Source of the DNA: Planctomycetaceae bacterium
GTDB taxonomy: Bacteria; Planctomycetota; Planctomycetia; Pirellulales; Thermoguttaceae
Direction: 5' to 3'
Assembly: GCA_012719125.1 (NCBI GenBank)
Contig: JAAYAY010000322.1
Location: forward strand, 1-64,000
DNA length: 64,000 nt
Below are positions 1 through 8,725 of this stretch, one piece after another; positions within the stretch are counted from its first letter, which is position 1, and each line of letters starts with the position of its first letter. Below the pieces are notes generated by a model that saw only the letters and a list, made by a program, of their open reading frames with translations, made no database searches and had not been told where the DNA came from. A program made the translations under genes and the position numbers.

Positions 1-120
1 CACGAAAGAAGAAACGCGAACACATCGGGGCCCCACAAATCACCAATGCAACCAAACAACAAATCGCGACGGCTACAAAACTTAAGAGTCAACGTCATGA
101 ATTTCGGTTAACGGCGTAGC

Positions 121-194
121 GTGCCACTGCTTGCTTGCAGGCAGTGCTGAGCAAGACGTTGCATTGAGCACTGCTTGCGAGCAAGCAGTGGCAC
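121..194. repeat. 28-bp inverted repeat (stem-loop), family A copy 1
   Basis: Arms at 121-148 and 167-194 pair over 28 positions with an 18-base loop. The only two differences leave G-T (G-U in RNA) wobble pairs, so the stem is kept although the sequence has drifted. The arm core GTGCCACTGCTTGCT recurs at 48398-48466 and, more loosely, at 27214-27281. It lies just past the 3' end of the sulfatase gene on the minus strand, so it could act as a transcript end, but there is no T-run. Confidence 0.75.
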
Positions 195-225
195 ACAGTC
201 CTGATGACAATAGGTCAGGTTGTCC

Positions 226-1704
226 TTACCGGACCTTCCTTCGATAGGGATACGTGTCAAACGCTTCGCCCCCGCCGACGACTCGCGGATCTTGCGTTGC
301 CTTGAGTTGGTCAAGGAGCCGCTTTGCGAGTTGCTGTTGGGCGTCCTTGAACTCGGGCTGACCGGCCACGTTGCTCAGTTGGTCGGGGTCTTTTCGCAAG
401 TCGTAGAGTTCTTCACCCGGCCGTTTCGCAAAGGCGAGTTCGTAGAATCTCCGGAATCTCGGATCGTCGCGATGTTCGAGCACAAACGTCTTTGTCGGGC
501 TGCCGTCGCAGTCGCCGTAGGCGTTCCCGCCGAAGGCCTTTTCTACGTCAGGACAGCCGCCGGGCCAGCGGTCCGGGGCGAAGTTGCGAATGTAGAGGAA
601 GTCGTCGGTGCGGATCGCCCGCATGGGGTAGCCGCCCGAGTTGGGCTTCTCTTGGGACTGGCCGTGGCGTTCCCGCCCGGTGAGCACGTGGTCGCGGGCC
701 GGGTCGACGCGGCCTGACTTGGCGGACGTCAGGACGTTGAGAAACGAACGGCCGGTCATCTGTTCGGGGATCGCAGCACCGGCCGCTTCCAGGAACGTCG
801 GCGCCAGATCCGACAGCGAGATGAAATCCGTGACGCGCCGGCCACCTGGAACCTCGGCAGGCCAACGAACGGCCAGAGGAGCGTGGGTGCCCGAGTCGTA
901 GAGCTGGCACTTGTGCCGCGGGAAGGGCATGCCGTTGTCGCCCGACATGACGACGATGGTATTGTCGAGTTCGCTCGCATCCGCCAACAGTCTCAATGCG
1001 GCGGCCACGTCGCGGTCGAATCGCTGCACCTCGAAGTAGTAGTCGGCCACGTCGGTCCGCACGAGTTCGTCGTCAGGAAGATCGGCGGGCAGTTGGATGC
1101 CGCTGATGTCGATACCGCTCTTGACACCGCTCTGCCACTCATAGGGCCGGTGCGGATCGGAACTACCCAGCCAGAAGCAGAACGGTTGATCCTTGGGTCT
1201 CGCCTTGAGGAATGTGGGAAAGTCCTTGAAGGTAGGACCGGCCGGGTCTTCTTTGCGGCCCAACGCCCGCCAATCACCGGGCCCCCAGGCTTTGCGCCAG
1301 TGTCCGACAAAATACCCGGCTTCCTGAAGCAGCAGCGGATAGACGGGAAACTTCGGGTGGAGCGTGCTCCAGAGGTTGCCCCCTTCCTCCAACCGCCAAT
1401 GCCACTGGCCGGTGAGCACCGCGTTGCGGCAGGGCGTGCACGATGGGGCGGTGACGAAGGCGTTTTCAAACAGCACGCCCTCGCGGGCCAACCGGTCGAA
1501 GACCGGCGTCTTGACGACGGTGTCGCCATACGCTCCCGCATGGGGCCAGCTCCAGTCGTCGGCCATGCAAAAGAGAATGTTGGGACGCGTCTGGGCGGCA
1601 GCGTTCTCGGCCGCAGGGAGACTTCGTGCGAGGAGAGAGAGACCGGCGGCAATCGCAAGAGACCAGAAGAGAGAGGCTGCTGCAAATCGTCTGGGGAGTG
1701 TCAT
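226..1704 (-). CDS. Secreted sulfatase (arylsulfatase/heparan-sulfatase type)
   Basis: This 492-residue protein should hydrolyse sulfate esters or N-sulfates on polysaccharides outside the cytoplasm. A hydrophobic stretch at about residues 8-25 reads as a signal peptide. The metal-binding start RPNILFCMADDWSW holds Asp49-Asp50, and the activation motif C-T-P-C-R (Cys89, Pro91, Arg93) fits C-x-P-x-R, where the Cys becomes formylglycine. The DDW-SWPHAGAYGD style is common in planctomycete N-sulfoglucosamine sulfohydrolase-like enzymes, but the substrate is not certain. I chose ATG at 1704 because the longer reading frame to 1971 adds a Cys/Arg-rich stretch with no family features. It is divergent from the next sulfatase. 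A TACAAT -10-like hexamer sits on the minus strand at 1758-1763. Confidence 0.9.
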   Translation of the reverse strand: MTLPRRFAAASLFWSLAIAAGLSLLARSLPAAENAAAQTRPNILFCMADDWSWPHAGAYGDTVVKTPVFDRLAREGVLFENAFVTAPSCTPCRNAVLTGQWHWRLEEGGNLWSTLHPKFPVYPLLLQEAGYFVGHWRKAWGPGDWRALGRKEDPAGPTFKDFPTFLKARPKDQPFCFWLGSSDPHRPYEWQSGVKSGIDISGIQLPADLPDDELVRTDVADYYFEVQRFDRDVAAALRLLADASELDNTIVVMSGDNGMPFPRHKCQLYDSGTHAPLAVRWPAEVPGGRRVTDFISLSDLAPTFLEAAGAAIPEQMTGRSFLNVLTSAKSGRVDPARDHVLTGRERHGQSQEKPNSGGYPMRAIRTDDFLYIRNFAPDRWPGGCPDVEKAFGGNAYGDCDGSPTKTFVLEHRDDPRFRRFYELAFAKRPGEELYDLRKDPDQLSNVAGQPEFKDAQQQLAKRLLDQLKATQDPRVVGGGEAFDTYPYRRKVR

Positions 1705-1836
1705 GGCGGGCTCCAGGGAATACGCGGATGGTGGGGCACATTGGCGTCGCTGGCCGCATTGTAGTTTCCGTGGAGCCGGCCGAACAGACTTTCGAGTCTC
1801 AATCTGCGGCATGTGCGCATGGATCGCACATATCTC

Positions 1837-1866
1837 TGTGAAGGTTGGACTACGGGCTTGCGCCGC
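1837..1866 (+). repeat. 30-bp dispersed repeat, copy 1
   Basis: This stretch matches 8433-8462 at 25 of 30 positions (both begin TGTGAAGG and contain CGGGCTTGC). Both copies lie 60-135 bases upstream of a minus-strand exported enzyme gene. With only two copies here, its function is unknown. Confidence 0.5.
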
Positions 1867-1902
1867 TTCGCAGGAGAACTGCAAAGTCTTCTTGTGGCAA
1901 TA

Positions 1903-1993
1903 AAAGTAGCAGGCACTCTCCGAGCGCCGCTGGCAGGAAATCGGAATTTCCGGCAGTTCTGCGGACGGCACGGCGGAGCGTGCCTGCTACTTT
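1903..1993. repeat. REP-like inverted repeat
   Basis: Arms at 1903-1922 and 1974-1993 pair over 20 positions with one mismatch; the outer 14 bases AAAGTAGCAGGCAC are perfect. A small inner palindrome (GGAAAT/ATTTCC) lies in the loop. It occupies the gap between two divergent sulfatases, upstream of the plus-strand promoter. From recall, a GTAGCAGGCAC hairpin is dispersed in planctomycete genomes; that is not checked here. Confidence 0.65.
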
Positions 1994-2024
1994 GCAGTTC
2001 CCCTGCGCCGCTTCGGGAGGCTGT

Positions 2025-2054
2025 TTGCAGGAGATCGAAGCAGGCGATTACAAT
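2025..2054 (+). promoter_or_regulatory. Candidate sigma70-type promoter of the 2113 sulfatase
   Basis: TTGCAG at 2025-2030 and TACAAT at 2049-2054 are 18 bases apart and end 58 bases before the start codon. The same TTG-N17/18-TA(C/G)AAT layout is seen before other genes in this window. Confidence 0.45.
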
Positions 2055-2112
2055 AGCGGCTGTCTTGCGGCACGATGCGGGTGAATATCAGCCTTTTCAG
2101 CGAGGTGGAGTT

Positions 2113-3465
2113 ATGTGGAGCCGAAACGCTCTTGTTCTATGCACATTCGCGGCGGCGTTTGCTGCGATCTGCGGACTGACCGGCCGCACGTCGCTGGGCC
2201 AGGACCGTCCGAACTTCGTGATTATCTTCACCGACGATCAGGGCTACGGCGACTTGAGTTGCTACGGCTCCGAAACGATCCGCACGCCGCGAATCGATCG
2301 CTTGGCCGAAGAGGGAACGAAGTTCACCAGCTTCTACGTCCAGGTGGTCTGCGGTCCGTCGCGATCGGCCCTGCTCACCGGGCGGTATCCCGTCCGCAGC
2401 GGCGGTTGGTCGATGCCGGCAGGCGAGATCACCATCGGGGAACTCCTACAGAAGGCCGGTTACACCACGGCCTGCCTGGGCAAATGGGACGTGTCGAATC
2501 GGGCCGCGATCGTCGACCGCATGCCCAACGCCCAGGGATTCGGCTACTACTGGGGAACGCTGGGCGCCAACGACAACGGCCGGGTCGCATTCCACGAGAA
2601 CAACGAGGAAGTCGGACACAGCGACGACATGGCCGGCCTCACGCGGACCTACACCGACAAGGGCATCGAATTCCTGAACGCCAATCGCGACAGGCCGTTC
2701 CTGCTCTACCTGGCCCACAACATGCTTCACTCGATCCTCGACGCCTCGCCGGAGTTCCAGGGCAAGTCGAAGGGGGGGCTGTACGGCGACGCGGTTCAGG
2801 AACTCGACTTCCATACCGGCCGTCTGCTCGACGCCATCGACGAGCTTGACCTGCGCGACAACACGATCGTGATCTTCACGACCGACAACGGCACCTGGAA
2901 CAACATGCAGGAGGAGCTGCGCAAGAGGCACAAGGGCGCGGTTGCCTGGGGCTCCTCCGGACCGTTGCGGGAGGGAAAGGGTTCGACCTACGAAGGCGGT
3001 CTGCGGGTTCCGTGCCTCGTTCGCTGGCCCGACCACGTGCCGGCCGGTCGAGTGAGCGACGCGGTCTTCGCATCCATCGACTTCCTCCCCACCTTTGCCA
3101 CGCTGGCCGGGTATGACGTCCCCAGCGACCGCATCATCGACGGCGTCGACCAGACGCAACTCCTCCTGGGAAAAAGCGAGACCGGGTCGCGACAGGACTA
3201 TTTCTACTTCTGCAAGAACGAGATGCACGGCGTGCGCAAAGGCAAGTGGAAGCTGATCCTGCCCGATCGCAAACAGTTCTACGGCTACGTCGACGATCGC
3301 GGATCGGGTGAGACCGAGCTGTACGACCTGGATGCGGATATCGGCGAGAAGAAGAACCTGGCCGAGGAGTATCCGGAGGTGGCCCGGGAGATGCTCGAAT
3401 ATACGAAGAGCTTCAAGTGGCCCGAGACGCTGTTCGGGACGAATATTGGGCTGCCGCGGAAGTAG
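2113..3465 (+). CDS. Secreted sulfatase (arylsulfatase A-like)
   Basis: This 450-residue protein is a second type I sulfatase. The N terminus to about residue 29 is a signal peptide. RPNFVIIFTDDQGYGD holds the metal ligands Asp41-Asp42, and C-G-P-S-R (Cys80, Pro82, Arg84) is the formylglycine motif, followed by ALLTGRYPVR. FTTDNGTW in the C-terminal half is the second metal-ligand region. The ATG at 2113 follows GAGGTGGAG at a good distance; the open frame continues upstream to 1813 but runs through a repeat. The divergent gene at 226-1704 is also a sulfatase, so the pair may act on one sulfated glycan. Both need a formylglycine-generating enzyme, and no competent one is visible in this window. 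Confidence 0.93.
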   Translation: MWSRNALVLCTFAAAFAAICGLTGRTSLGQDRPNFVIIFTDDQGYGDLSCYGSETIRTPRIDRLAEEGTKFTSFYVQVVCGPSRSALLTGRYPVRSGGWSMPAGEITIGELLQKAGYTTACLGKWDVSNRAAIVDRMPNAQGFGYYWGTLGANDNGRVAFHENNEEVGHSDDMAGLTRTYTDKGIEFLNANRDRPFLLYLAHNMLHSILDASPEFQGKSKGGLYGDAVQELDFHTGRLLDAIDELDLRDNTIVIFTTDNGTWNNMQEELRKRHKGAVAWGSSGPLREGKGSTYEGGLRVPCLVRWPDHVPAGRVSDAVFASIDFLPTFATLAGYDVPSDRIIDGVDQTQLLLGKSETGSRQDYFYFCKNEMHGVRKGKWKLILPDRKQFYGYVDDRGSGETELYDLDADIGEKKNLAEEYPEVAREMLEYTKSFKWPETLFGTNIGLPRK

Positions 3466-3553
3466 ACTGTGCGTGGGCGTGAGTCAGCTTGTATTTGGCA
3501 GCTTGTTTCAGGGCGATCCGATCCAGCCAATCGTAGGAGGCATGAGGCCGATC

Positions 3554-5935
3554 ATGAGACTTGCAGAGCGAATTCTCATCGTTGTGGTTGTGGCCACGTC
3601 GAACGCAGTATCTGTTGCTTCCGACGATCCTCGCGACATGGTGAGCGAGGAGTCACTTCCGGAAGGAGTTGTTGCCCGCCTTGGGGCGACACGGTTTGCC
3701 GACCATGATCTGGTCGACAACCTGGAGTTCACGCCGGACGGCAGCAGGGTCTTCGCGGTTGCGGCTGGAGCCTGTTTCTGGGATGTGGCGACCGGGCGGA
3801 GGTTTCCAGTGAGTCCTGGACACGCGGTCAATCACGGCGTCCTGTCTCGCGACGGACAGACTGTCGTGTTGGTCGAGGGCCGCGCTGCTCGCGTCTTCAA
3901 TTCAACCGGGGAGTTGCTTCAATACTATGGTGGAACAACAAAGCACGCTGTCGCGGTAACGGGGGACGGACTTCTCGCTGCCAGTGGTGCCGGCAGTGAC
4001 GCAGTGCTGTGGAGCACAGCGGACGGCAGACAAATACGGCGGTGGGAACGGAACGGGGAGTTTGTCAACGCATTGGCATTCTCTCCGGATGGGCAGTGGC
4101 TTGCGATCGGCGTCTCGGACGGCGAATTCTCCATTGAGTCGGTTGACGGGACAATGCCTGAGCTGCGGTTGGATGGAGGACGACGCAGCAACGGGTGGCT
4201 CGTCTTTTCATCGGACGGAGAAACGCTCGCCGGAGGTCTCGACACGTGCTGCCGATTGTGGGACATGACCACTGTTAGACGCAAGCTGGACATCCCCGGC
4301 ACCTTCAACGCGGGAGCATTCTCGCCGGACGGAAAGGAGATCGCGCTGGGCGGTTTGCGAAGGGTCACGCGATTTGACGCAGCCAACGGTCAGCACCTGT
4401 GGGAATTGCCGGGACTTGATGAGCATGTCTGGGCCGTAGCGTACTCTCGAGACGGGAAGATGCTTGCCGCCGGACAAGGGAACCGCATTCGGTTGTGGAG
4501 CACGGAGAGCTGGCAGGAAGTCCGGCCCGCGACCGGCCATTCGGCTCCCGTGCAAACGGTCGCCTTTTCACCGGACGGAGAAATGATTGCCACAGGCGGG
4601 CTCGACGGCAGGATCATCCTGTGGTCTTGGCCGGAGGGCCGGGAGGCACGTCGAATCGAGGGGGTTGGGACGTTCTGGGGCGTACAGCATCTTGCCTTCG
4701 GCCCGGACAGCAGGATTCTGGGGGCAACCGCACCGGCCAACTGGGATGATATGTTTCACGTATTCGATGCAGCAACCGGCACGAAGGTCGCTCGGTTCGG
4801 ACGGAATTGCGGTGGACGAGGGCCGCTTGTCTTCTTGCCGAACGGCACGCAAGCGCTGGCAACATGGGGAAAGGGCTCGGTTGGGCTGTGGGACGTAAGC
4901 ACGGGCAATCGGGTTCCATCGGCAGCAATCCGCAAGTTCACTGCGAACGCTGTGGCACTCACACCGGGCAAGGAAACAGCATGGTGCCTTGAAGAAGACG
5001 GACGTCTGATACTGCGCAGTCTCACTTCGGGCGAGTCGTTACGAGTGATGGACGCGGACACACCCTCACCGGGCTGGCAACTCTCGATTCCGGCAGACGA
5101 TTGGCTGGCGTTGGGAGACCACGTCTGGAATGCGGGAACTGGTGAACGCGTGCCGCAATCCAGCCAACTCCCGGGAAGTTCACGCGGCATCACGGCCACC
5201 TCGCCCAACGGTCGACTCCTGGCGAGCGGGAAGGACCGAAAGATCGTTCTCTGGGAGATCCTTACGAGAGAAGAAGTCCACGTCCTGTCGGGAGCCGTGG
5301 GTAACGTCAATGCATTGGCGTTCTCTCCGGACGGCACCGTTCTGGCTGTGGCTGGCGATGTGGACACGCTCGTCTGGGACATGACCGGACGATTCCAGGA
5401 AGGACGCCTCGCGCCTGCGGTACTGAATTCGACCGAGATGGAGGCTTTGTGGCAGAAACTCGGCGGTGAAGATGGGTGGCAGGCGCATCTGGCGGCGTGG
5501 ACGCTCGCGGCTGCCGAGAACGAGGCGGTGGCGTTTCTCCGCACACGTCTCCGCCGCGCGGCCTCGCCGAACGAGACGGAACTCGCTGCTTTGCGAGCGC
5601 GGTTTCACGACCCGGATTACGACGACCGAGAGCAGGCAGCACGGACCCTCCTTGACCTGGGCGTCGAGTTGCGTCCCGAAGACTGGAACGCTTTGCGCCG
5701 ACCGGAGATACCGACATTCGGAGGATTCGGCCGACAACCGACGCGTTTCCAACCCCCACCAGTCCTTCTTCCGCTCCCTGATCGCGTACGTTCCTCGCGA
5801 GCCGTCATGGCACTCGAGTATGCCAAGACAGGTGCTGCCATGCAGTTCCTGGAGGAATTGGCCAAAGGGCATGCCCCAGCTCCCCTGACCAAGGAAGCAA
5901 GAGCGGCTCTGTGCCGTATGCAGCGGCACCCCTGA
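3554..5935 (+). CDS. Exported WD40 beta-propeller protein with HEAT-like C terminus
   Basis: About 793 residues. A hydrophobic N terminus (MRLAERILIVVVVATSNAV) suggests export or membrane anchoring. At least eight WD40-type blades follow, each with an FSPDG-like turn and often a closing LWS/LWD (for example FSPDGQWLAIGV and FSPDGEMIATGG). The tail from about residue 625 (TEMEALWQKLGGEDGWQAH onwards) is the helical repeat often found after WD40 domains in planctomycetes. It lacks the Ser/Thr kinase domain these repeats are often fused to. AGGAGG at 3535-3540 is one base from an ATG at 3542 and 13 bases from the ATG at 3554; I favour 3554 but 3542 (four residues longer) is possible. The role is unknown, probably a binding scaffold. 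Confidence 0.85.
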   Translation: MRLAERILIVVVVATSNAVSVASDDPRDMVSEESLPEGVVARLGATRFADHDLVDNLEFTPDGSRVFAVAAGACFWDVATGRRFPVSPGHAVNHGVLSRDGQTVVLVEGRAARVFNSTGELLQYYGGTTKHAVAVTGDGLLAASGAGSDAVLWSTADGRQIRRWERNGEFVNALAFSPDGQWLAIGVSDGEFSIESVDGTMPELRLDGGRRSNGWLVFSSDGETLAGGLDTCCRLWDMTTVRRKLDIPGTFNAGAFSPDGKEIALGGLRRVTRFDAANGQHLWELPGLDEHVWAVAYSRDGKMLAAGQGNRIRLWSTESWQEVRPATGHSAPVQTVAFSPDGEMIATGGLDGRIILWSWPEGREARRIEGVGTFWGVQHLAFGPDSRILGATAPANWDDMFHVFDAATGTKVARFGRNCGGRGPLVFLPNGTQALATWGKGSVGLWDVSTGNRVPSAAIRKFTANAVALTPGKETAWCLEEDGRLILRSLTSGESLRVMDADTPSPGWQLSIPADDWLALGDHVWNAGTGERVPQSSQLPGSSRGITATSPNGRLLASGKDRKIVLWEILTREEVHVLSGAVGNVNALAFSPDGTVLAVAGDVDTLVWDMTGRFQEGRLAPAVLNSTEMEALWQKLGGEDGWQAHLAAWTLAAAENEAVAFLRTRLRRAASPNETELAALRARFHDPDYDDREQAARTLLDLGVELRPEDWNALRRPEIPTFGGFGRQPTRFQPPPVLLPLPDRVRSSRAVMALEYAKTGAAMQFLEELAKGHAPAPLTKEARAALCRMQRHP

Positions 5936-6100
5936 ACCAGCAGCGTTGATCCGGAGATATGCGAGGATGACTTTGGCAACCTCCCCAGCTTGCTTCATGG
6001 GCGTGGCGGAGGTACCTTGAAGTGGAATCCATTCGGTATTCCTTTTCGGCCTCCGACAGCCGGATGTAGATGTAGTCTTGTGACACCAGGAGATCTCCCC

Positions 6101-7027
6101 ATGCGTCTATCACGTCGAAATATGCTCGCCGGTGCGGCCGGCTCGCTGGCGGCTGCGGCCGCCGGGTTCGCTCAGGTCGGCTCAGCCCAGGAGCGAAGAG
6201 GCCGCCGGCGCCGGCTGGCCCAGGAGGGCCCTGCCGTCGTCAACGGACGGATCCACCAGTCGGTGTGCGAGTGGTGTTTCACCGGCGATTGCTCGTCGAA
6301 GCCGATGTCGCTCGAGGATCTGTGCAAGCTCTGCGTGGAGTTGGGCGTCAAGTCGGTCGAACTCGTTGATCCGCCGGGCTGGCCAACCCTCAAGAAATAC
6401 AACCTCATTTGCGCCCTGGCCAACAGCCACGGGTTTGTCAACGGCTTCAACGATCCGGCCAATTGGGAGATGTGCATCGACAAGACCAAGACGGCCATCG
6501 ACGACTGTGCCGCGGCGGGCTTTCCCAGCGTGATCGTGTTCCCGGGATTCCGTCACGGGATTCCCGACGACGTGGGGCTGGAGAATACGGTTAAGGGTCT
6601 CAAGAAGATCATCGGCTACGCGGAACAGAAGAAGATCAACCTGATCATGGAGGTGCTCAACAGCCGGGTCGACGTCGAGATGAAGGGCCACCCGGACTAC
6701 ATGGGCGACTCGGTCGAGTGGTGCGTTGAGGCCTGCAAGCAGGTCGGCTCCGAACGCCTGAAGATCCTGTTCGACATCTACCACGTGCAGATCATGCAAG
6801 GCGACATCATCACGCGGATCAAGCAATTCGCCGACTATATCGGCCACTACCACACGGCCGGCAACCCGGGCCGCAACGAACTCGACGACAACCAGGAGAT
6901 CAACTATCCGCCGATCATGCGGGCGATCGTGGAGACGGGCTACCAGGGCTTCGTGGCCCAGGAGTTCATTCCCACTCGCGATCCCGCCACGTCGCTCCGC
7001 GAGGCCGTGTCGCTGTGCGACGTGTGA
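6101..7027 (+). CDS. Tat-exported hydroxypyruvate isomerase-like TIM-barrel protein
   Basis: 308 residues, of the xylose isomerase-like/AP endonuclease 2 superfamily. The twin-arginine leader MRLSRRNMLAGAAG points to export through Tat. The C-terminal HYHTAGNPGRNELDD followed by QEINYPPI closely matches hydroxypyruvate isomerase (Hyi), and EVLNSR and FDIYHVQ supply expected metal-ligand Glu and Asp residues. An Arg-rich stretch (RRGRRRR) follows the leader. The ATG at 6101 is preceded by CAGGAG eight bases upstream. Hyi proper is cytoplasmic, so a Tat-exported version probably works on another keto-sugar; the substrate is open. It stands alone between a WD40 gene and a convergent glycosidase. 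Confidence 0.85.
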   Translation: MRLSRRNMLAGAAGSLAAAAAGFAQVGSAQERRGRRRRLAQEGPAVVNGRIHQSVCEWCFTGDCSSKPMSLEDLCKLCVELGVKSVELVDPPGWPTLKKYNLICALANSHGFVNGFNDPANWEMCIDKTKTAIDDCAAAGFPSVIVFPGFRHGIPDDVGLENTVKGLKKIIGYAEQKKINLIMEVLNSRVDVEMKGHPDYMGDSVEWCVEACKQVGSERLKILFDIYHVQIMQGDIITRIKQFADYIGHYHTAGNPGRNELDDNQEINYPPIMRAIVETGYQGFVAQEFIPTRDPATSLREAVSLCDV

Positions 7028-7334
7028 CGCGAGTTTCAAATCGCCGGCGGCCGGGTGTTGAGCAGCGCTGGGGTCGGATGCGTGACGGCGCGCCGACCCG
7101 TCCTGCAAGACACGCTGTCCCACCGCGACAAACGGTGGGGTGGAAACAATGCTCGACTTCCCGGCCGCCAGACGTATCTGTAGGGGGCATTGATCGCGGC
7201 ACGAACGCGAACCTTACGCGCCACGCCCACGACGGTGGCGGGCGTTGCCGTTTGCTGAGAGGAGATTGAGCCGCTATTCCTGTAAACCCGGGCGAAGCGA
7301 GAAAGTGTCGCCTCGATCCGGCTTTTCCACCAGA
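7028..7334. other. Convergent intergenic region with a small hairpin
   Basis: No gene is seen in these 307 bases between two convergent genes. A 7-bp perfect stem at 7119-7125/7133-7139 (CCCACCG, 7-base loop) is the only clear structure and may help end transcription; it has no T-run. Confidence 0.4.
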
Positions 7335-8375
7335 TCAGTCGGGCCGACGAGGATCGACCAGCCGGAACTCCCTCCCGTCGCGGGGACGAACGAGATAAGG
7401 CAGCGGACCGTCGAAAAAGAGATTCATCTTGGAGAGGAACCAGGTCTTTCCCCCGTCGTTGTTGCCTTGGAAGAAGAGGTAGCCGCGGCCGTCGTCATCA
7501 ATGAAGACTCCGGGGTGGCCCGACTCGGAATGGTTCCACTCGCCGGGCAGCCCACAGGGCAACAGCGGCTCGTCCGACATTCGCGTCCAATGGATGCCGT
7601 CGCGGCTGGCGGCCACGCCGATCTGCTGGGGCTTGTTGTTGTAGGCGCCGGCATAGAACATATAGAGCAGGCCCCCATGCTCGCAGACCGTGGCGGCCTC
7701 GATGCACTCCTGCTCCCAAGGCAGTTCCGGTTTGAGAATGGGAGCGTCCACAAGCTGTTTCCAAGAGTCTCGTCCGTAGTCGCCCTTCAGATCGGCCGCG
7801 GCAACGCCCAGCATCTGGATCTTCATGGCGGGATCCCGCGTGGCCACGTAGAGGAACAACTTGCCTTGGAAAGGATAGACCTCGGCATCGATCGCGCGGC
7901 CGACGGTCCAGTCTCCGGTGGGGTGGAACACGGGATTCGACGGGTCTCGCCGGAAATGGATCCCGTCGTCGGAAACGGCGTGGCAGATCGCGTCCTTCGA
8001 CTGATTACCATAGGTCTGATAGAAAAGGTGCACTTTCCCATCCAGGACGATCGCCTCGGGAGCGGCGAGGCCTTTGGCCTCGGGGCCGCCCGGCTCGCCC
8101 ACAATCTCTCCGACCTTCTCCCACTCGGTCAAATCGTCGCTGCGGGCGATCCCCGCCGACCAGCCGGTTCCTTTGGAGCGATCGGCATGGGGGGGAAGGG
8201 AGAAGTACATCCAGTAGTGCCCGCCAAACCGAACCACGGCCGGGTCCTTGGCGCAGGGGCGTCCGAGCCGCGACGTATCGGAGAACATCATTTGGGGGCG
8301 ATCCGGTTCGGCTCCGGCGACGAGAGTTCCGATCGGCAGTAGCAGACATGTGAGCAGGATGGCGCGAAACAGCAT
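7335..8375 (-). CDS. Secreted GH43/GH130-like five-bladed propeller glycosidase
   Basis: 346 residues with a clear signal peptide (MLFRAILLTCLLLPIGTLVA). The fold reads as the five-bladed propeller of clan GH-F and related families: KDPAVVRFGGHYWMYFS is the usual first blade with its catalytic or binding Asp, followed by APEAIVLDGKVHLFYQTYG, AIDAEVYPFQGKLFLYVA and ECIEAATVCEHGGLLYMFYA. These resemble GH43 and GH130/DUF377 proteins; exact family and sugar cannot be told by eye. The start at 8375 has GAGGAC about eight bases upstream; the ORF extends to 8471 without a signal peptide. It converges on the gene at 6101. Confidence 0.82.
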   Translation of the reverse strand: MLFRAILLTCLLLPIGTLVAGAEPDRPQMMFSDTSRLGRPCAKDPAVVRFGGHYWMYFSLPPHADRSKGTGWSAGIARSDDLTEWEKVGEIVGEPGGPEAKGLAAPEAIVLDGKVHLFYQTYGNQSKDAICHAVSDDGIHFRRDPSNPVFHPTGDWTVGRAIDAEVYPFQGKLFLYVATRDPAMKIQMLGVAAADLKGDYGRDSWKQLVDAPILKPELPWEQECIEAATVCEHGGLLYMFYAGAYNNKPQQIGVAASRDGIHWTRMSDEPLLPCGLPGEWNHSESGHPGVFIDDDGRGYLFFQGNNDGGKTWFLSKMNLFFDGPLPYLVRPRDGREFRLVDPRRPD

Positions 8376-8432
8376 TTCTGGGTCCTCTTGGCGTCTTTGT
8401 TCGGGACTTCCGCGCATGGTGCGCGCCTGTTT

Positions 8433-8462
8433 GTGAAGGCTGGGTTGCGGGCTTGCCCCGCT
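8433..8462 (+). repeat. 30-bp dispersed repeat, copy 2
   Basis: 25 of 30 positions match 1837-1866 in the same orientation, and both copies precede a minus-strand exported enzyme gene. Confidence 0.5.
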
Positions 8463-8674
8463 CTGGGGCATCTATTGCGCAGCTTGACAAAGCACAGACA
8501 TTCTGCGCAGTTTATTCCGATTCCACGGATTATGGCGGGGGAGACCGCAAATCGCAACCGCGGGTGGCCCGGCGGAGGTAAGGATGCAACATCTGGGAGG
8601 GTAGATGCCTGCTCGATGTGGGGATTGTCGTAGGGCTCGCAGGAACCCTCGGGTGCGTAAACGCGTCACGAATA

Positions 8675-8680
8675 TATAAT
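8675..8680 (+). promoter_or_regulatory. Perfect -10 hexamer upstream of the secA-like gene
   Basis: TATAAT stands in an AT-rich patch (CGAATATATAATAGAGC) 45 bases before the start codon. No good -35 is seen at 16-18 bases, so this may be an extended or activator-dependent promoter. Confidence 0.4.
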
Positions 8681-8725
8681 AGAGCATTACGCCTCTCCCG
8701 ACTCATCACGCATTCCTGGCGGCTC

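Larger units (their letters stand above)
8376..8725. other. Divergent intergenic region
   Basis: These 350 bases separate the minus-strand glycosidase from the plus-strand secA-like gene. They hold repeat copy 8433-8462 and a -10 hexamer at 8675-8680. No further gene is seen. Confidence 0.5.
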
